NCBI GenBank assembly: GCA_016200005.1
Contig: JACQFP010000024.1
Coordinates: 1-64,000, forward strand
DNA length: 64,000 nt
Direction of reading: 5' to 3'
Source: Verrucomicrobiota bacterium
GTDB lineage: Bacteria > Verrucomicrobiota > Verrucomicrobiia > Limisphaerales > PALSA-1396
The position numbers were made by a program, and so were the translations under genes. The notes beneath the pieces were generated by a model. It saw nothing but the letters and a program-made list of their open reading frames with translations, was not told the origin of the DNA and did no database searches. Of the stretch, positions 35,748 through 43,968 are shown piece after piece (positions within the stretch are counted from its first letter, which is position 1; the number at the start of each line of letters is the position of its first letter).

Positions 35748-36429
35748 AAATTAAATAGGATTCTCCAGCAGCGCCTTGGCTGCCGGGCGAATGGTGGAAG
35801 GTGAATGACGAAAAGTCCAAACTTGGCTGGTGTCTTCGCAAAAGCCTTCGCCGTAATGCGACCGAGGCGTCATGCCGCTTGTAAGGACTGGCGAGAGGCA
35901 ATTCAACTCGTTGAAGTCGCCCGAAGCGCGGCTCTTGCTGTGTGGTAGACACCTTGATCCATTTTATGCTCCAACATGTCATATTGGTTCCAGTGTAAGT
36001 TCTGCATATATAAACCGCCTATGTTTTTAGGCGATTTCCATATCATTTTTCACCGAAGACCCATGTCGCAAACCGTGTCTTACCGGGTTCATTTTTCTGG
36101 GTCACCTCGTATGTGACCCGATATCGAGTGTTCGATGCCGTCTCGCACTTTGGGACGGGTTGGATCAAATCCTACCGCTCCGCACGCTGCCGCAGACAGA
36201 CCCAACCGGTTCGAACGCCATCCATTGGCGACTGGTGGATGAATGATGTCTCATGTCATATGTTGGACCCCATGCACTCTGACGGTCTTACCGAATGGCA
36301 TCGCGGATTCCCGCGAATGGAGAAGCGTGGGAAGAATATTACGAACCTTTGCCGCTACACAGTCGCTGGTCAGCTTATAACGCCTGACTGGGAAGCGGAC
36401 GTCTTCAGGGGGAGGGGTTCGGACGGAAC
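35748..36429. other. Intergenic region of about 680 bp with small hairpins
   Basis: It contains the upstream region of E1 and an AT-rich patch. Hairpins: CGCCTA/TAGGCG (36016-36033) and GGGTCAC/GTGACCC with a 7-nt loop (36099-36119). A 117-codon plus-strand frame starting at 36113 has no ribosome site, no recognisable content and an unnatural composition, so I do not call it. Confidence 0.5.
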
Positions 36430-36463
36430 AAAAACCCCTTCCGCGGAGATACTGCGGAAGGGG
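36430..36463 (-). terminator. Rho-independent terminator after the short peptide gene
   Basis: On the minus strand a perfect 10-bp stem CCCCTTCCGC/GCGGAAGGGG with a 9-nt loop is followed by TTTTTG. It starts 26 nt after the stop of the 19-residue reading frame, so it suits termination of that transcript. Confidence 0.85.
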
Positions 36464-36488
36464 TGAACCCAGACCCATGAACCCAGAC

Positions 36489-36548
36489 CTAGTTACAAAT
36501 CATCTCAACTGCGGTTTCCTTCTCTTGGCCAGAGTACACATTTTTCAT
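36489..36548 (-). CDS. Candidate 19-residue peptide gene
   Basis: ATG at 36548, stop TAG at 36489-36491, product MKNVYSGQEKETAVEMICN. A good ribosome site (AGGAG, 7 nt spacing) precedes it and a textbook terminator follows. The 3' spacer repeats GGTCTGGGTTCA twice. I know no family; the peptide is mixed-charge with a single Cys three residues from the end. It could be a leader peptide, a modified-peptide precursor, or the stub of a lost gene. No maturation enzyme is adjacent. The IS element at 36681 lies 132 bp upstream and may have cut its promoter. Confidence 0.45.
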   Translation of the reverse strand: MKNVYSGQEKETAVEMICN

Positions 36549-36680
36549 AAGATTGCTCCTGATTACTGATGTGGTCGTTTCTGGTCGTTTCACTGTGGTA
36601 GCACCACAACACAACGACCGTTGGTCGTCTCCCGTTTTTCGTTCATTTTTCGTTCTTTTTTCAACGTGTAAGAGTACTAA
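36549..36680 (-). promoter_or_regulatory. Leader of the peptide gene with short direct repeats
   Basis: On the minus strand it carries GAACGAAAAATGAACGAAAA (two GAACGAAAA units) and GAAACGACCAGAAACGACCA (two 10-mers), ahead of the AGGAG site. The 4-bp duplication CTAA (36677-36680) marks the IS insertion point. The hexamer TACTCT (36671-36676) could be a -10 element. Confidence 0.4.
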
Positions 36681-38723
36681 CCCAAATTTCATGGATGAGG
36701 TGGGGGTGGAGGCGTAAGGCGTTAATTTGCAGGTCAACCTTCAAAAAGGTCTCCACTACATTTTTGACTTCGTCTCGCGGCGTTTTCTCCCCGGACCAGT
36801 CGGCGCCGAGCGAATGCGCGGCGGGGGTTGCGGCGGTAAGTCCCAGCCGATTTTCTCCAGCACCAACCGTTGCGCCGGCTCGGGTTGGGTGTAGCGCGGC
36901 AGCACCAGTTCCCGTCCGTCGGCCAGCGGCAGATGCACGTCCAACATCAAGATCGCCGAGAGCGTCGCCAGCACTTCCCGCGGGGTCAGGCCCGGCGCGT
37001 GGGCTTCCAGGCGCTTGCGCAACGTGACCTGCAGGCAGTAGGCCAGAAAGCACACTAGGATGTGCGCCTCGATCCGCGGCTCGATGTGGTGACGGACCGG
37101 GCGCAGGTGCAGGTCGCTCTTCAAGGTCTTGAAGACGCCTTCGATCTCGCCCAGTTGCAGGTAGCGTTCCCAGAGCGGTGCGGCTTGGTCGCCGGCGCCA
37201 AAGGCGCGCAACAAGGTGTAGCCGTCGCGTTCTTGGGCTTGCTTCAACTTGTCTTTCAACAACTCAAACTGGAAGGTGTCGGGGTTGACCGGCTGGCGCG
37301 CCTTGGGCAGGGTGATCTTCACGAAGCGCCACGCGCCGCCGGCTGCTTGGTGCGCGGCGCCCAGTTTGTGCAGCAGGGTGTCGCGTTTCCAGGGGCGCTG
37401 GCGCACACGACGCAACGCGCGCAGGGTGCGCAAGAGCCGCGCGAGTTTGCGTCGGCGCATCGCCACTTCTTTGGCGCGGCGGTCCTGGCTTTGGACCAGC
37501 ACATACATTTCTTCGCCGTGGGCCAGGAGTTTGACTTCGATCCCGTCGCGCAGTTTTTGCCAGGGAACTTTTTCGAACTCGGCGGCAAATTGTTTCCAGC
37601 GGGCGCGCGGCGCGCCGACCAGATAGGAGACGGGCGGATCGCTGGCGCGCATTTCGGCCAACACTTCTTCGGTGGGAATGCCCCGGTCCATGACCCAGAT
37701 GCGGTGGGCCTTGCCGTATTGGGCTTCGATCTTTTGGAGGAACAGGCGCAGCGTGGTTTTGTCGCTGGTGTGGCCGGGCATGATTTCGTAGGCCAGCGGA
37801 AAGCCTTCGGCGCTCAGGACCACGGCGATGACCACCTGCCGACAGTCGGGACGCCGGTCGCGGCTGTGACCGTGTTTGGCCTTGGGCGCTTGCTCCATCT
37901 GGCCTTCGAAATAAGTGCTGGTCAGATCGTAAAGCAGCAGATCGTAGGTGGCGCCGAAGAGGTCCTTCCAGCGGGCTTGCAAGTGCGTGAACAGCGCGGC
38001 GCGGTGCGCGTCCAGGCGGTCCAGACATTCGTAGAGGCGGTTCTTGGCGGCGAGGGCGAAGTCCTCATCCAGCAACTGGTCCATGGCGCTGGAGAGAAAC
38101 CAGCGACGATGCAAATGCCACTTGCTGCCGGGAGACACCAGTTGGCGCAGGGCCAGCAGTTCGAGGACTTTGAACCACGGCACCTGGGCTTTGCCGTCGG
38201 GCAGGCGCTCGCGCCAGAAGGGAGTCAGTTGAAGTTCATCCCACAAACGGCAGGCCAGCCAGCAATCGCCGAAGGCGCGCGGCTGTTCGAGGGTCAGTTC
38301 GGAGAGTTTGACCTGGAGGCCGTTGAGGATGTCGGGCGGGATGGTGCGGTCTTCGGGGAAGAGACAGATTTGTTCGGTGAGCTGGGTGGCTTCGTTGAGC
38401 GCGTCCAGACTCTTGCGCCAGCCGGCCTGCTGGGTGTCATTGATCTCGCCGAGATACAGGACCGTGCGTTGCGTGGTGTGACCGGCGCGCAGGCGGCGGT
38501 TCTCGACGACGCTCCAGTAGCGATGCGTCTTGCCGTCCTTTTTGCGGGTGTTGAAACGCAGGAACATCTTTTGGCGGGCAGCGTATCATGGCGGCGGCCC
38601 GCGATGGAAGGGGCTGGGTCTCCACTTGGGGGTTTTGGAAAAGGCGGGGCTTGTCGTGCAAGCCGTTGCGTCGCGCGAAAGGCGAAAAAAACTGAAAACC
38701 GCCTCGCATCCATGAAATTTGGG
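36681..38723 (-). mobile_element. Intact IS1634-like insertion sequence, about 2.04 kb
   Basis: The ends are 17-bp inverted repeats CCCAAATTTCATGGATG (36681-36697) and CATCCATGAAATTTGGG (38707-38723), perfectly complementary. They are flanked by a direct CTAA duplication (36677-36680 and 38724-38727). One full transposase gene fills the element. Sharp ends plus an uninterrupted gene point to a recent, probably active insertion. Confidence 0.85.
36756..38567 (-). CDS. IS1634-family DDE transposase
   Basis: 603 residues. LLLYDLTSTYFEG contains the first Asp of the IS4/IS1634-type DDE site, and IWVMDRGIPTEE the second. Near the C-terminal YLQLGEIEGVFKTLKSDLHL gives the Glu in the Y-(2)-R/E context, followed by VRHHIEPRIEAHILVCFLAY. 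The N-terminus (MFLRFNTRKKDGKTHRYWSV) is characteristic of this family. It moves the surrounding element by cut-and-paste. The very GC-rich body differs from the AT-rich flank to its left. Confidence 0.9.
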   Translation of the reverse strand: MFLRFNTRKKDGKTHRYWSVVENRRLRAGHTTQRTVLYLGEINDTQQAGWRKSLDALNEATQLTEQICLFPEDRTIPPDILNGLQVKLSELTLEQPRAFGDCWLACRLWDELQLTPFWRERLPDGKAQVPWFKVLELLALRQLVSPGSKWHLHRRWFLSSAMDQLLDEDFALAAKNRLYECLDRLDAHRAALFTHLQARWKDLFGATYDLLLYDLTSTYFEGQMEQAPKAKHGHSRDRRPDCRQVVIAVVLSAEGFPLAYEIMPGHTSDKTTLRLFLQKIEAQYGKAHRIWVMDRGIPTEEVLAEMRASDPPVSYLVGAPRARWKQFAAEFEKVPWQKLRDGIEVKLLAHGEEMYVLVQSQDRRAKEVAMRRRKLARLLRTLRALRRVRQRPWKRDTLLHKLGAAHQAAGGAWRFVKITLPKARQPVNPDTFQFELLKDKLKQAQERDGYTLLRAFGAGDQAAPLWERYLQLGEIEGVFKTLKSDLHLRPVRHHIEPRIEAHILVCFLAYCLQVTLRKRLEAHAPGLTPREVLATLSAILMLDVHLPLADGRELVLPRYTQPEPAQRLVLEKIGWDLPPQPPPRIRSAPTGPGRKRRETKSKM

Positions 38724-38727
38724 CTAA

Positions 38728-39021
38728 CCCGCTTCACGTCGAGTCAACCAATGCGAAAGTAAGAGGCGGTTAGAGCAAAGGATTTCTGATTTATTGGCAA
38801 CAGTTTGCGGTTCGAGTCGGGTGCATGAATACCAGAAGGGCCGTGCTTATGGCAGGTGCTTCAAGCGGATTCTGTCGGGCGACTCCTCCAAGTCGGAATT
38901 CATCTCGTCTCCGCACCATGATCCATTGCTCTTTCCAAAAGCTCTATCGGGCGCGGTGCTTTTCAGAACCACAATGACGCGAGCTGTGTGAATTCAACCA
39001 GCACGACAGGGCCTGAGGTCA
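38728..39021. other. Non-coding gap between IS and MFS gene
   Basis: No gene was found. It holds AGTCAA at 38742-38747 (TTGACT on the minus strand), a possible -35 element now separated from its -10 by the IS, and a tRNA-like string that does not fold (see rejected items). Confidence 0.45.
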
Positions 39022-40341
39022 TCACCCGCTCTTTCGATCAAGCGGACGGAAATCGCCAGGTCTGTCTCGCATCTCCTGGACAAATGACACGAGAACGCCG
39101 CCCAACAGGTAGCAGCCCGCGAGTAGTACAAGACACGCACGTTCACTGAAGCCGTGCGTTCTGAGCCAGCCAATGTTGTAGTTGCCGAGGTAGCCGGCGA
39201 GGTTGGCAGCCATGTTGATGAACCCAATACTGACTGCCGCGGCCGATGCTGTCAGCGTGACAGTCGGCAAGGTCCAGAAAGGTGAAGGCCAGGAGAACGC
39301 GGCGAATCCAGTAAGGCATAACCAGCCCATCACGAGCCAGAATGGCTGGCTGGGGATCGTGCTTCCGATCAGGAACAACGCCGTTAACTCCTGCCCCGCG
39401 ACGCAATGCCATTTGCGGTCGCCCGTCCGGTCGGAGGATTGGCCGGCGAGGAACACACTCAAGAGGCCACAGGTGTAGAAGAGGCCGCTGTAAAGCAGCG
39501 CGTCAGAAGTGGAACCGCGGGATAGACTCTTCACGGTCGTTGGCAGCCAGAAAGTCAGCCCGTAGCCGCCCACGTTCGTCGCGAAGATGCCGAGTGAAAG
39601 TAGCCACACGTTCCGCAAACGCAGTGCGTGCCAGACACTCACACGGCCCTTTGCCTCCTTGACCCGGGCTTCGGCTTCGAGTTCGGCGGTGAGATGATTT
39701 CGCTCCTCAGTCGTCAGCCACATCGCGTCGCGTGGACGGTCCGTCAGGTGGAACAGCGTCATCACACCGAGCAACACCGCGGGCAGACCTTCTAGAATGA
39801 ACATCCATTTCCAGCCAGCCAGTCCCAGCCAGTTCACTTTGAGCAACAGCGCCGACACCGGCGCGCCCAGTGCAAGGCTGAATGGCACCGCCATGACCAA
39901 GCCCGACAGCGCACGCCCCCGGTCACGGTTGGCGAACCAATGTGTGAAGTAGACGATGATGCCGGGAAAGAAGCCGGCCTCCGCCACGCCGAGCAGGAAA
40001 CGCGCGATGTAGAATTGCATGGGCGTCTCCACAAAGGCCGTCAACGACGAGATGAAACCCCACGAGATAAGAATCCGTGCAAACCACTTGCGCGCGCTCC
40101 AGCGTTCGACGAGTAAAGCTCCGGGGATTTCCAGGATAAGATAGCCGATGAAGAAGATCCCGAAGCCGAAGCCGAACACAGCCTCGGAAAACTTTAGGTC
40201 GTCCGCCATTGCGAGCTTGGCAAAGCCCACGTTTGCGCGGTCGAGGTAGGCGACAATGTAGAGCAGGAAAACGAACGGCATAACGCGCCACGCCACTTTG
40301 CGGCGGAGCGCGGCAGGATTGATGAGGGGAGATGAAGTCAC
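39022..40341 (-). CDS. MFS transporter (anion:cation symporter/sugar-acid type)
   Basis: 439 residues, 12 predicted helices. VFLLYIVAYLDRANVGFAKL and FFIGYLILEIPGALLVER (helices 1-2) and GVAEAGFFPGIIVYF (helix 4) are hallmarks of the ACS family that imports hexuronates, galactonate, tartrate or phthalate with protons. The central loop is Glu-rich. An MFS relic with the same N-terminus lies at 30630. It likely imports a sugar acid made or released by the surrounding enzymes. Confidence 0.85.
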   Translation of the reverse strand: MTSSPLINPAALRRKVAWRVMPFVFLLYIVAYLDRANVGFAKLAMADDLKFSEAVFGFGFGIFFIGYLILEIPGALLVERWSARKWFARILISWGFISSLTAFVETPMQFYIARFLLGVAEAGFFPGIIVYFTHWFANRDRGRALSGLVMAVPFSLALGAPVSALLLKVNWLGLAGWKWMFILEGLPAVLLGVMTLFHLTDRPRDAMWLTTEERNHLTAELEAEARVKEAKGRVSVWHALRLRNVWLLSLGIFATNVGGYGLTFWLPTTVKSLSRGSTSDALLYSGLFYTCGLLSVFLAGQSSDRTGDRKWHCVAGQELTALFLIGSTIPSQPFWLVMGWLCLTGFAAFSWPSPFWTLPTVTLTASAAAVSIGFINMAANLAGYLGNYNIGWLRTHGFSERACLVLLAGCYLLGGVLVSFVQEMRDRPGDFRPLDRKSG

Positions 40342-40519
40342 GAGGGGTCAACCACCGGAGACCTGGAACAAAGCGTCAATTGACGACTGGAACACGTGGG
40401 GTGGGCGATAGTTGCCGGTGAGGCTGGCTGATTGCCCATTTTTGTGCGATTCGTGGTAAGTTCTCACTACATGAGCTGCCGCCCATCACACGTGGGCCAA
40501 CGCAGAGAGCGGCGCAGTG

Positions 40520-40957
40520 TCATGGAGTTTTCTGATAGTTAATGATTCCTGCCTCAGCCGGTTCATTCTTGAATTCTTCACCGAGCACCGCATGCAAAAG
40601 AGCCAACCCACCCACGGCCCGCATGTTGTTGTCCGGCCCATCCACACCGTGTTGCTTTATGCTCGGCCAAGGAAAAGCCCGGCATTCGTGGCTCAATCGA
40701 AGTGTGGGTTGAAGTTCAGGCGTCATGCCCCATGGAATGCCCCGCTTGCTGACCCACCCTTTCCATGACTCGCGCGCCAGATCCATCGGATCGAGTGTCT
40801 TCGCGGCCGTGACGAACAAAGGCGGATACGAAAGAGGCTCCTTGACCGTGATACTCCGCAGCGCCGCAGAGTGCACCGGTGCGTCGTTGCCCTCCGCCAC
40901 ATGGCTCCACATGCAGCAATGGATCAAGAGTAGAAAGGCAACAGTCTCCTTATTCAT
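40520..40957 (-). CDS. Small secreted protein of unknown function
   Basis: 145 residues with a signal peptide (VAFLLLIHCCMWSHVAEG). The mature part (LARESWKGWVSKRGIPWG, PSIKQHGVDGPDNNMRAVGG, LALLHAVLGEE) belongs to no family I know. The start has no strong ribosome site. It begins 20 bp after the GH2 stop on the same strand, so it reads as the last gene of the glycosidase operon. The end (YQKTP) is abrupt, and a truncated larger protein is possible. Confidence 0.5.
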   Translation of the reverse strand: MNKETVAFLLLIHCCMWSHVAEGNDAPVHSAALRSITVKEPLSYPPLFVTAAKTLDPMDLARESWKGWVSKRGIPWGMTPELQPTLRLSHECRAFPWPSIKQHGVDGPDNNMRAVGGLALLHAVLGEEFKNEPAEAGIINYQKTP

Positions 40958-40977
40958 GACGGTCTGAACTGTATTGT

Positions 40978-43968
40978 TTAACGCTTGAATCGGGCTTCAA
41001 AATCATCCGGCACTGGCTCGAGTCCTTTTGTCGTATCCGGCTCTGCAAAACGGAGCATGTTGGCCAATAGCCTGTCCGCAGCGGGATGTTTCCCGAGATT
41101 CTCGCGGATGCGCAGCGTGTTCAGCACCACCCGGCCGGCTCCCAGTTCATCCACGGAAACCAGCACTCCTGAAGCATACCCGGTGAACGCAAAAACGGCG
41201 CCTGCCACCGTCTCGGTCGGCGCATCAGGCCGCGACCAGCCGACATTCGAGATCAACTCGCGATAAAACGTGTAGTCCATAAGCCCGCCCGACGGCAAAT
41301 CCGCAAAGATCGGATGACGCTTCGCCCAGTCATCCTTGTGATAAACATTGTTCTGCAGGTTGATAAGCGTCCCCTTCTGCCCGATCAATGCCAGATTCGC
41401 CAGCTGGCCTGCCGCAGCAAATACATTCGGATCCAGAAACACCGCCGACGAACCTCGCGTAATCCGCCCCGCCAGTTCCTTGAACGCCGGCGCGCCACCA
41501 GGCTGTGACACACCGCTGCCGACAAGAATAAGCTCGCGCCCGCTCTGCTGAGCAGCATCGAATTCACGGACCTCAACGTGTCGCTCGGCCAGCCATTTCT
41601 GCAACACATCATCTTTGCCCCAAAGCACCACAGGCGTTTTCAACTCGCACTTCTCCACAGGCTCAGAGATGTGGAATACTGCTTCTCCACCGGCCGCAGC
41701 CCCGCCTCTTTCAAACGTCGCAACGAAGCGGTACTTTCCAGCCGGCCAGTTGGCGCTGACTTCTTCCGTAAAAGCGGGGGTCGCGAACGGCGCTTCTCCA
41801 CCTGCGATCCGCACGTTCATCGCCTTGCTGAAAACTTTTTCGGCGTTGGGCCCGAACACTTCAAAACGAACCGGATACTCCCCGGCAGCCAATACGTCTT
41901 CATTTGCCAGCACAGCCTCCAATTTCACTTTCGCATTCCGGTAAACGTTCACCTGCTCCGCAAACAGGCACCAACGCAACGGCGCCAGCGCGTCGAACAA
42001 CGCATCCACCGTCCCGGGCTTCAACTCGCGGAAGGATGTCACCAGCCCTTCGCCCGTGTAGCCCTGGTCCACCGTGCCTGTCATGCTGAACCCCGGAAGC
42101 TGCGGATTGGCACGAAGGGCATTGAGGCCCAGCAACCGCTCCCCAGCCATCGCCTTCAAAGATTGCGCAAAATAATCTTCCGGACGGCCAAAACACTCCG
42201 CCATCTTCCACCGGTCCCAATCAACCATGAATTTGTCCAGCGCCTGCCGGTAGAACCGCCCCTCCCCGGATGCCGCCGCGCCGCGCTGTTCGTAATGCCG
42301 TGTCACGCGCACCAAATCCACCGCGCTCGCGATCCCATACTCGGAAACGAACACCGGCTGGGTGTCATGGCCAAGTTCGCGCAAAAATTTTATTTCTGGC
42401 GCGGTATGTGGGACCCACGGATACACGTGCGCATCACCCACCCCTTCAAAGTAAGCAGGCATGGGCGTCGGCTTCGTCTTGGGCGCGCCGGGACGTTCGG
42501 CTCCCAGCAGAAGCTCCCACTCCGGCGACCCCGGATTGGAAAGCGAGCCGATCGAAAGTTCGCCATCAAACCGTCCGCTGCTCAAGAGCACCATCCTGCT
42601 GTCATCCAAAGACCGGACAAGTGACAAGGTTTTCACCGCATGGCGGAACTGGGGGCTGTCGCCCGTCTCGTTCAGCAGTCCCCAGATCGCGACGCTCGCA
42701 TGGTTCCGGTCCCGCAGGATCATTTCAGATGTGGACTGGTCGAAACGCGCGGCCATCTGCGGCGAATCCGTATAAAGCTGGCTGGAAAAAGGCTCCTCGT
42801 AAACCAGCAGGCCGAGTACATCACACAGATTCAACTGATGCCGCGTCGGCAAGCCGTAAAATCTGATCGCGTTGAATCCCATCGTCTTCACATTGATCAG
42901 ATCGCGTCGAAGCCAGTCAGGGTCGTAAGCGACATGGATACCAATGGGTGACATGTTCCCGGAAACGGAACTGCGCAACAGGATGCGCCGGCCATTGAGC
43001 CGGAAATGGCCGTTCTTAAAACGGAAATCCCGAAAACCGCAACGAGCCGATTGTTCATCAAACCCGTCCATCCCCCGCCACTGCACTTTCACCGTCACAC
43101 GATAAAGATAGGGATTGTTCAATTCCCACAAACGGGGGTTTTCCACCTTCAATTGTTCCTTGACCAGGGTATCTCCTGATTTGATGGCCGTGACCACCCG
43201 TTTCGTCACGACCGTCTGGCCGCCCGCCGCCGGGGACATTGTGAATTCCACGGTTCCTTTATTGGACGAGGGCAACGCGTTTCGGATGTTGGCTTCCACC
43301 GAAATGATCCCCGTCGCCGGATTGGCGCGAACGTACATGTCCTGCACGCGCACAGCCGGAGCCGTGAACAATTCCACGGAATCCTCGATGCCACCGTGGT
43401 TGTAATCAGCTCCGCTGGAAAATGCGCTCGTCTTGTTCCGATGCGGCGTCTCCTGCAATGTAATGCCGTCGATGCGCTCATCCCCCGGGTTAAGGACGCG
43501 CACTGCGATGAGGTTGCTCGTGCCAGGTTTGATGGCCGTGGTCACATCCAACACGAACGGCGTCTCGCCGCCTTCGTGCCCACCCACGGAGACTCCGTTC
43601 ACCCAAACGTCAGCCTTGTAATCCACAGCCCAAAAACGAAGCAGGTAACGCCCTTTCTTGTGCGGATTGACGGGCGCGACGAACGAACGCCAATACCACG
43701 CCACGCCATGATAATCCGGAAAAACATCCTGAATCACCCACGGCACTCGGGTCGACCTGGCATCCACCGGCGGCGTGTTCGCCCATCCTTGATCACGTCC
43801 GACGTTTTTCGGGTCGATGCCGAGAAACCACTGCTTTCCATCAAGTGATAACAGTGTTCCGGTGCATGGAACTTCCTGTGACTTGCCTTCTGCGGACGTG
43901 GACATGCCAAAGGCAAGCCACACGACTAATAGAAAACTTTCCAGATAGATGAATTTACCCAATTTCAT
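40978..43968 (-). CDS. Secreted glycoside hydrolase family 2 enzyme
   Basis: 996 residues with a signal peptide (LVVWLAFGMSTSAEG). The N-terminal jelly-roll sugar-binding domain (WYWRSFVAPVNPHKKGRYLL, DVWVNGVSVGGHEGGETPF) and an Ig-like domain precede a TIM barrel. The acid/base Glu lies in WGLLNETGD and the nucleophile in FVSEYGIAS. The C-terminal roughly 350 residues add further beta domains and a Rossmann-like stretch that may be a catalytically idle glutaminase-like fold (ELILVGSGVSQPGG). Substrate could be a beta-galactoside, beta-glucuronide or beta-mannoside. Its start overlaps the stop of the GH36 gene upstream (ATGA). Confidence 0.82.
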   Translation of the reverse strand: MKLGKFIYLESFLLVVWLAFGMSTSAEGKSQEVPCTGTLLSLDGKQWFLGIDPKNVGRDQGWANTPPVDARSTRVPWVIQDVFPDYHGVAWYWRSFVAPVNPHKKGRYLLRFWAVDYKADVWVNGVSVGGHEGGETPFVLDVTTAIKPGTSNLIAVRVLNPGDERIDGITLQETPHRNKTSAFSSGADYNHGGIEDSVELFTAPAVRVQDMYVRANPATGIISVEANIRNALPSSNKGTVEFTMSPAAGGQTVVTKRVVTAIKSGDTLVKEQLKVENPRLWELNNPYLYRVTVKVQWRGMDGFDEQSARCGFRDFRFKNGHFRLNGRRILLRSSVSGNMSPIGIHVAYDPDWLRRDLINVKTMGFNAIRFYGLPTRHQLNLCDVLGLLVYEEPFSSQLYTDSPQMAARFDQSTSEMILRDRNHASVAIWGLLNETGDSPQFRHAVKTLSLVRSLDDSRMVLLSSGRFDGELSIGSLSNPGSPEWELLLGAERPGAPKTKPTPMPAYFEGVGDAHVYPWVPHTAPEIKFLRELGHDTQPVFVSEYGIASAVDLVRVTRHYEQRGAAASGEGRFYRQALDKFMVDWDRWKMAECFGRPEDYFAQSLKAMAGERLLGLNALRANPQLPGFSMTGTVDQGYTGEGLVTSFRELKPGTVDALFDALAPLRWCLFAEQVNVYRNAKVKLEAVLANEDVLAAGEYPVRFEVFGPNAEKVFSKAMNVRIAGGEAPFATPAFTEEVSANWPAGKYRFVATFERGGAAAGGEAVFHISEPVEKCELKTPVVLWGKDDVLQKWLAERHVEVREFDAAQQSGRELILVGSGVSQPGGAPAFKELAGRITRGSSAVFLDPNVFAAAGQLANLALIGQKGTLINLQNNVYHKDDWAKRHPIFADLPSGGLMDYTFYRELISNVGWSRPDAPTETVAGAVFAFTGYASGVLVSVDELGAGRVVLNTLRIRENLGKHPAADRLLANMLRFAEPDTTKGLEPVPDDFEARFKR

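Noticed and set aside
36113-36466. 117-codon plus frame across the terminator
   Set aside because: It runs through the terminator hairpin, lacks a ribosome site and matches nothing.
38755-38835. tRNA-like strings (GCGGTTAGAGCA and GCGGTTCGAGTC) next to the IS
   Set aside because: They look like D- and T-arm halves, but neither T-stem nor acceptor pairs and no anticodon loop of normal size forms. At most a tRNA relic.
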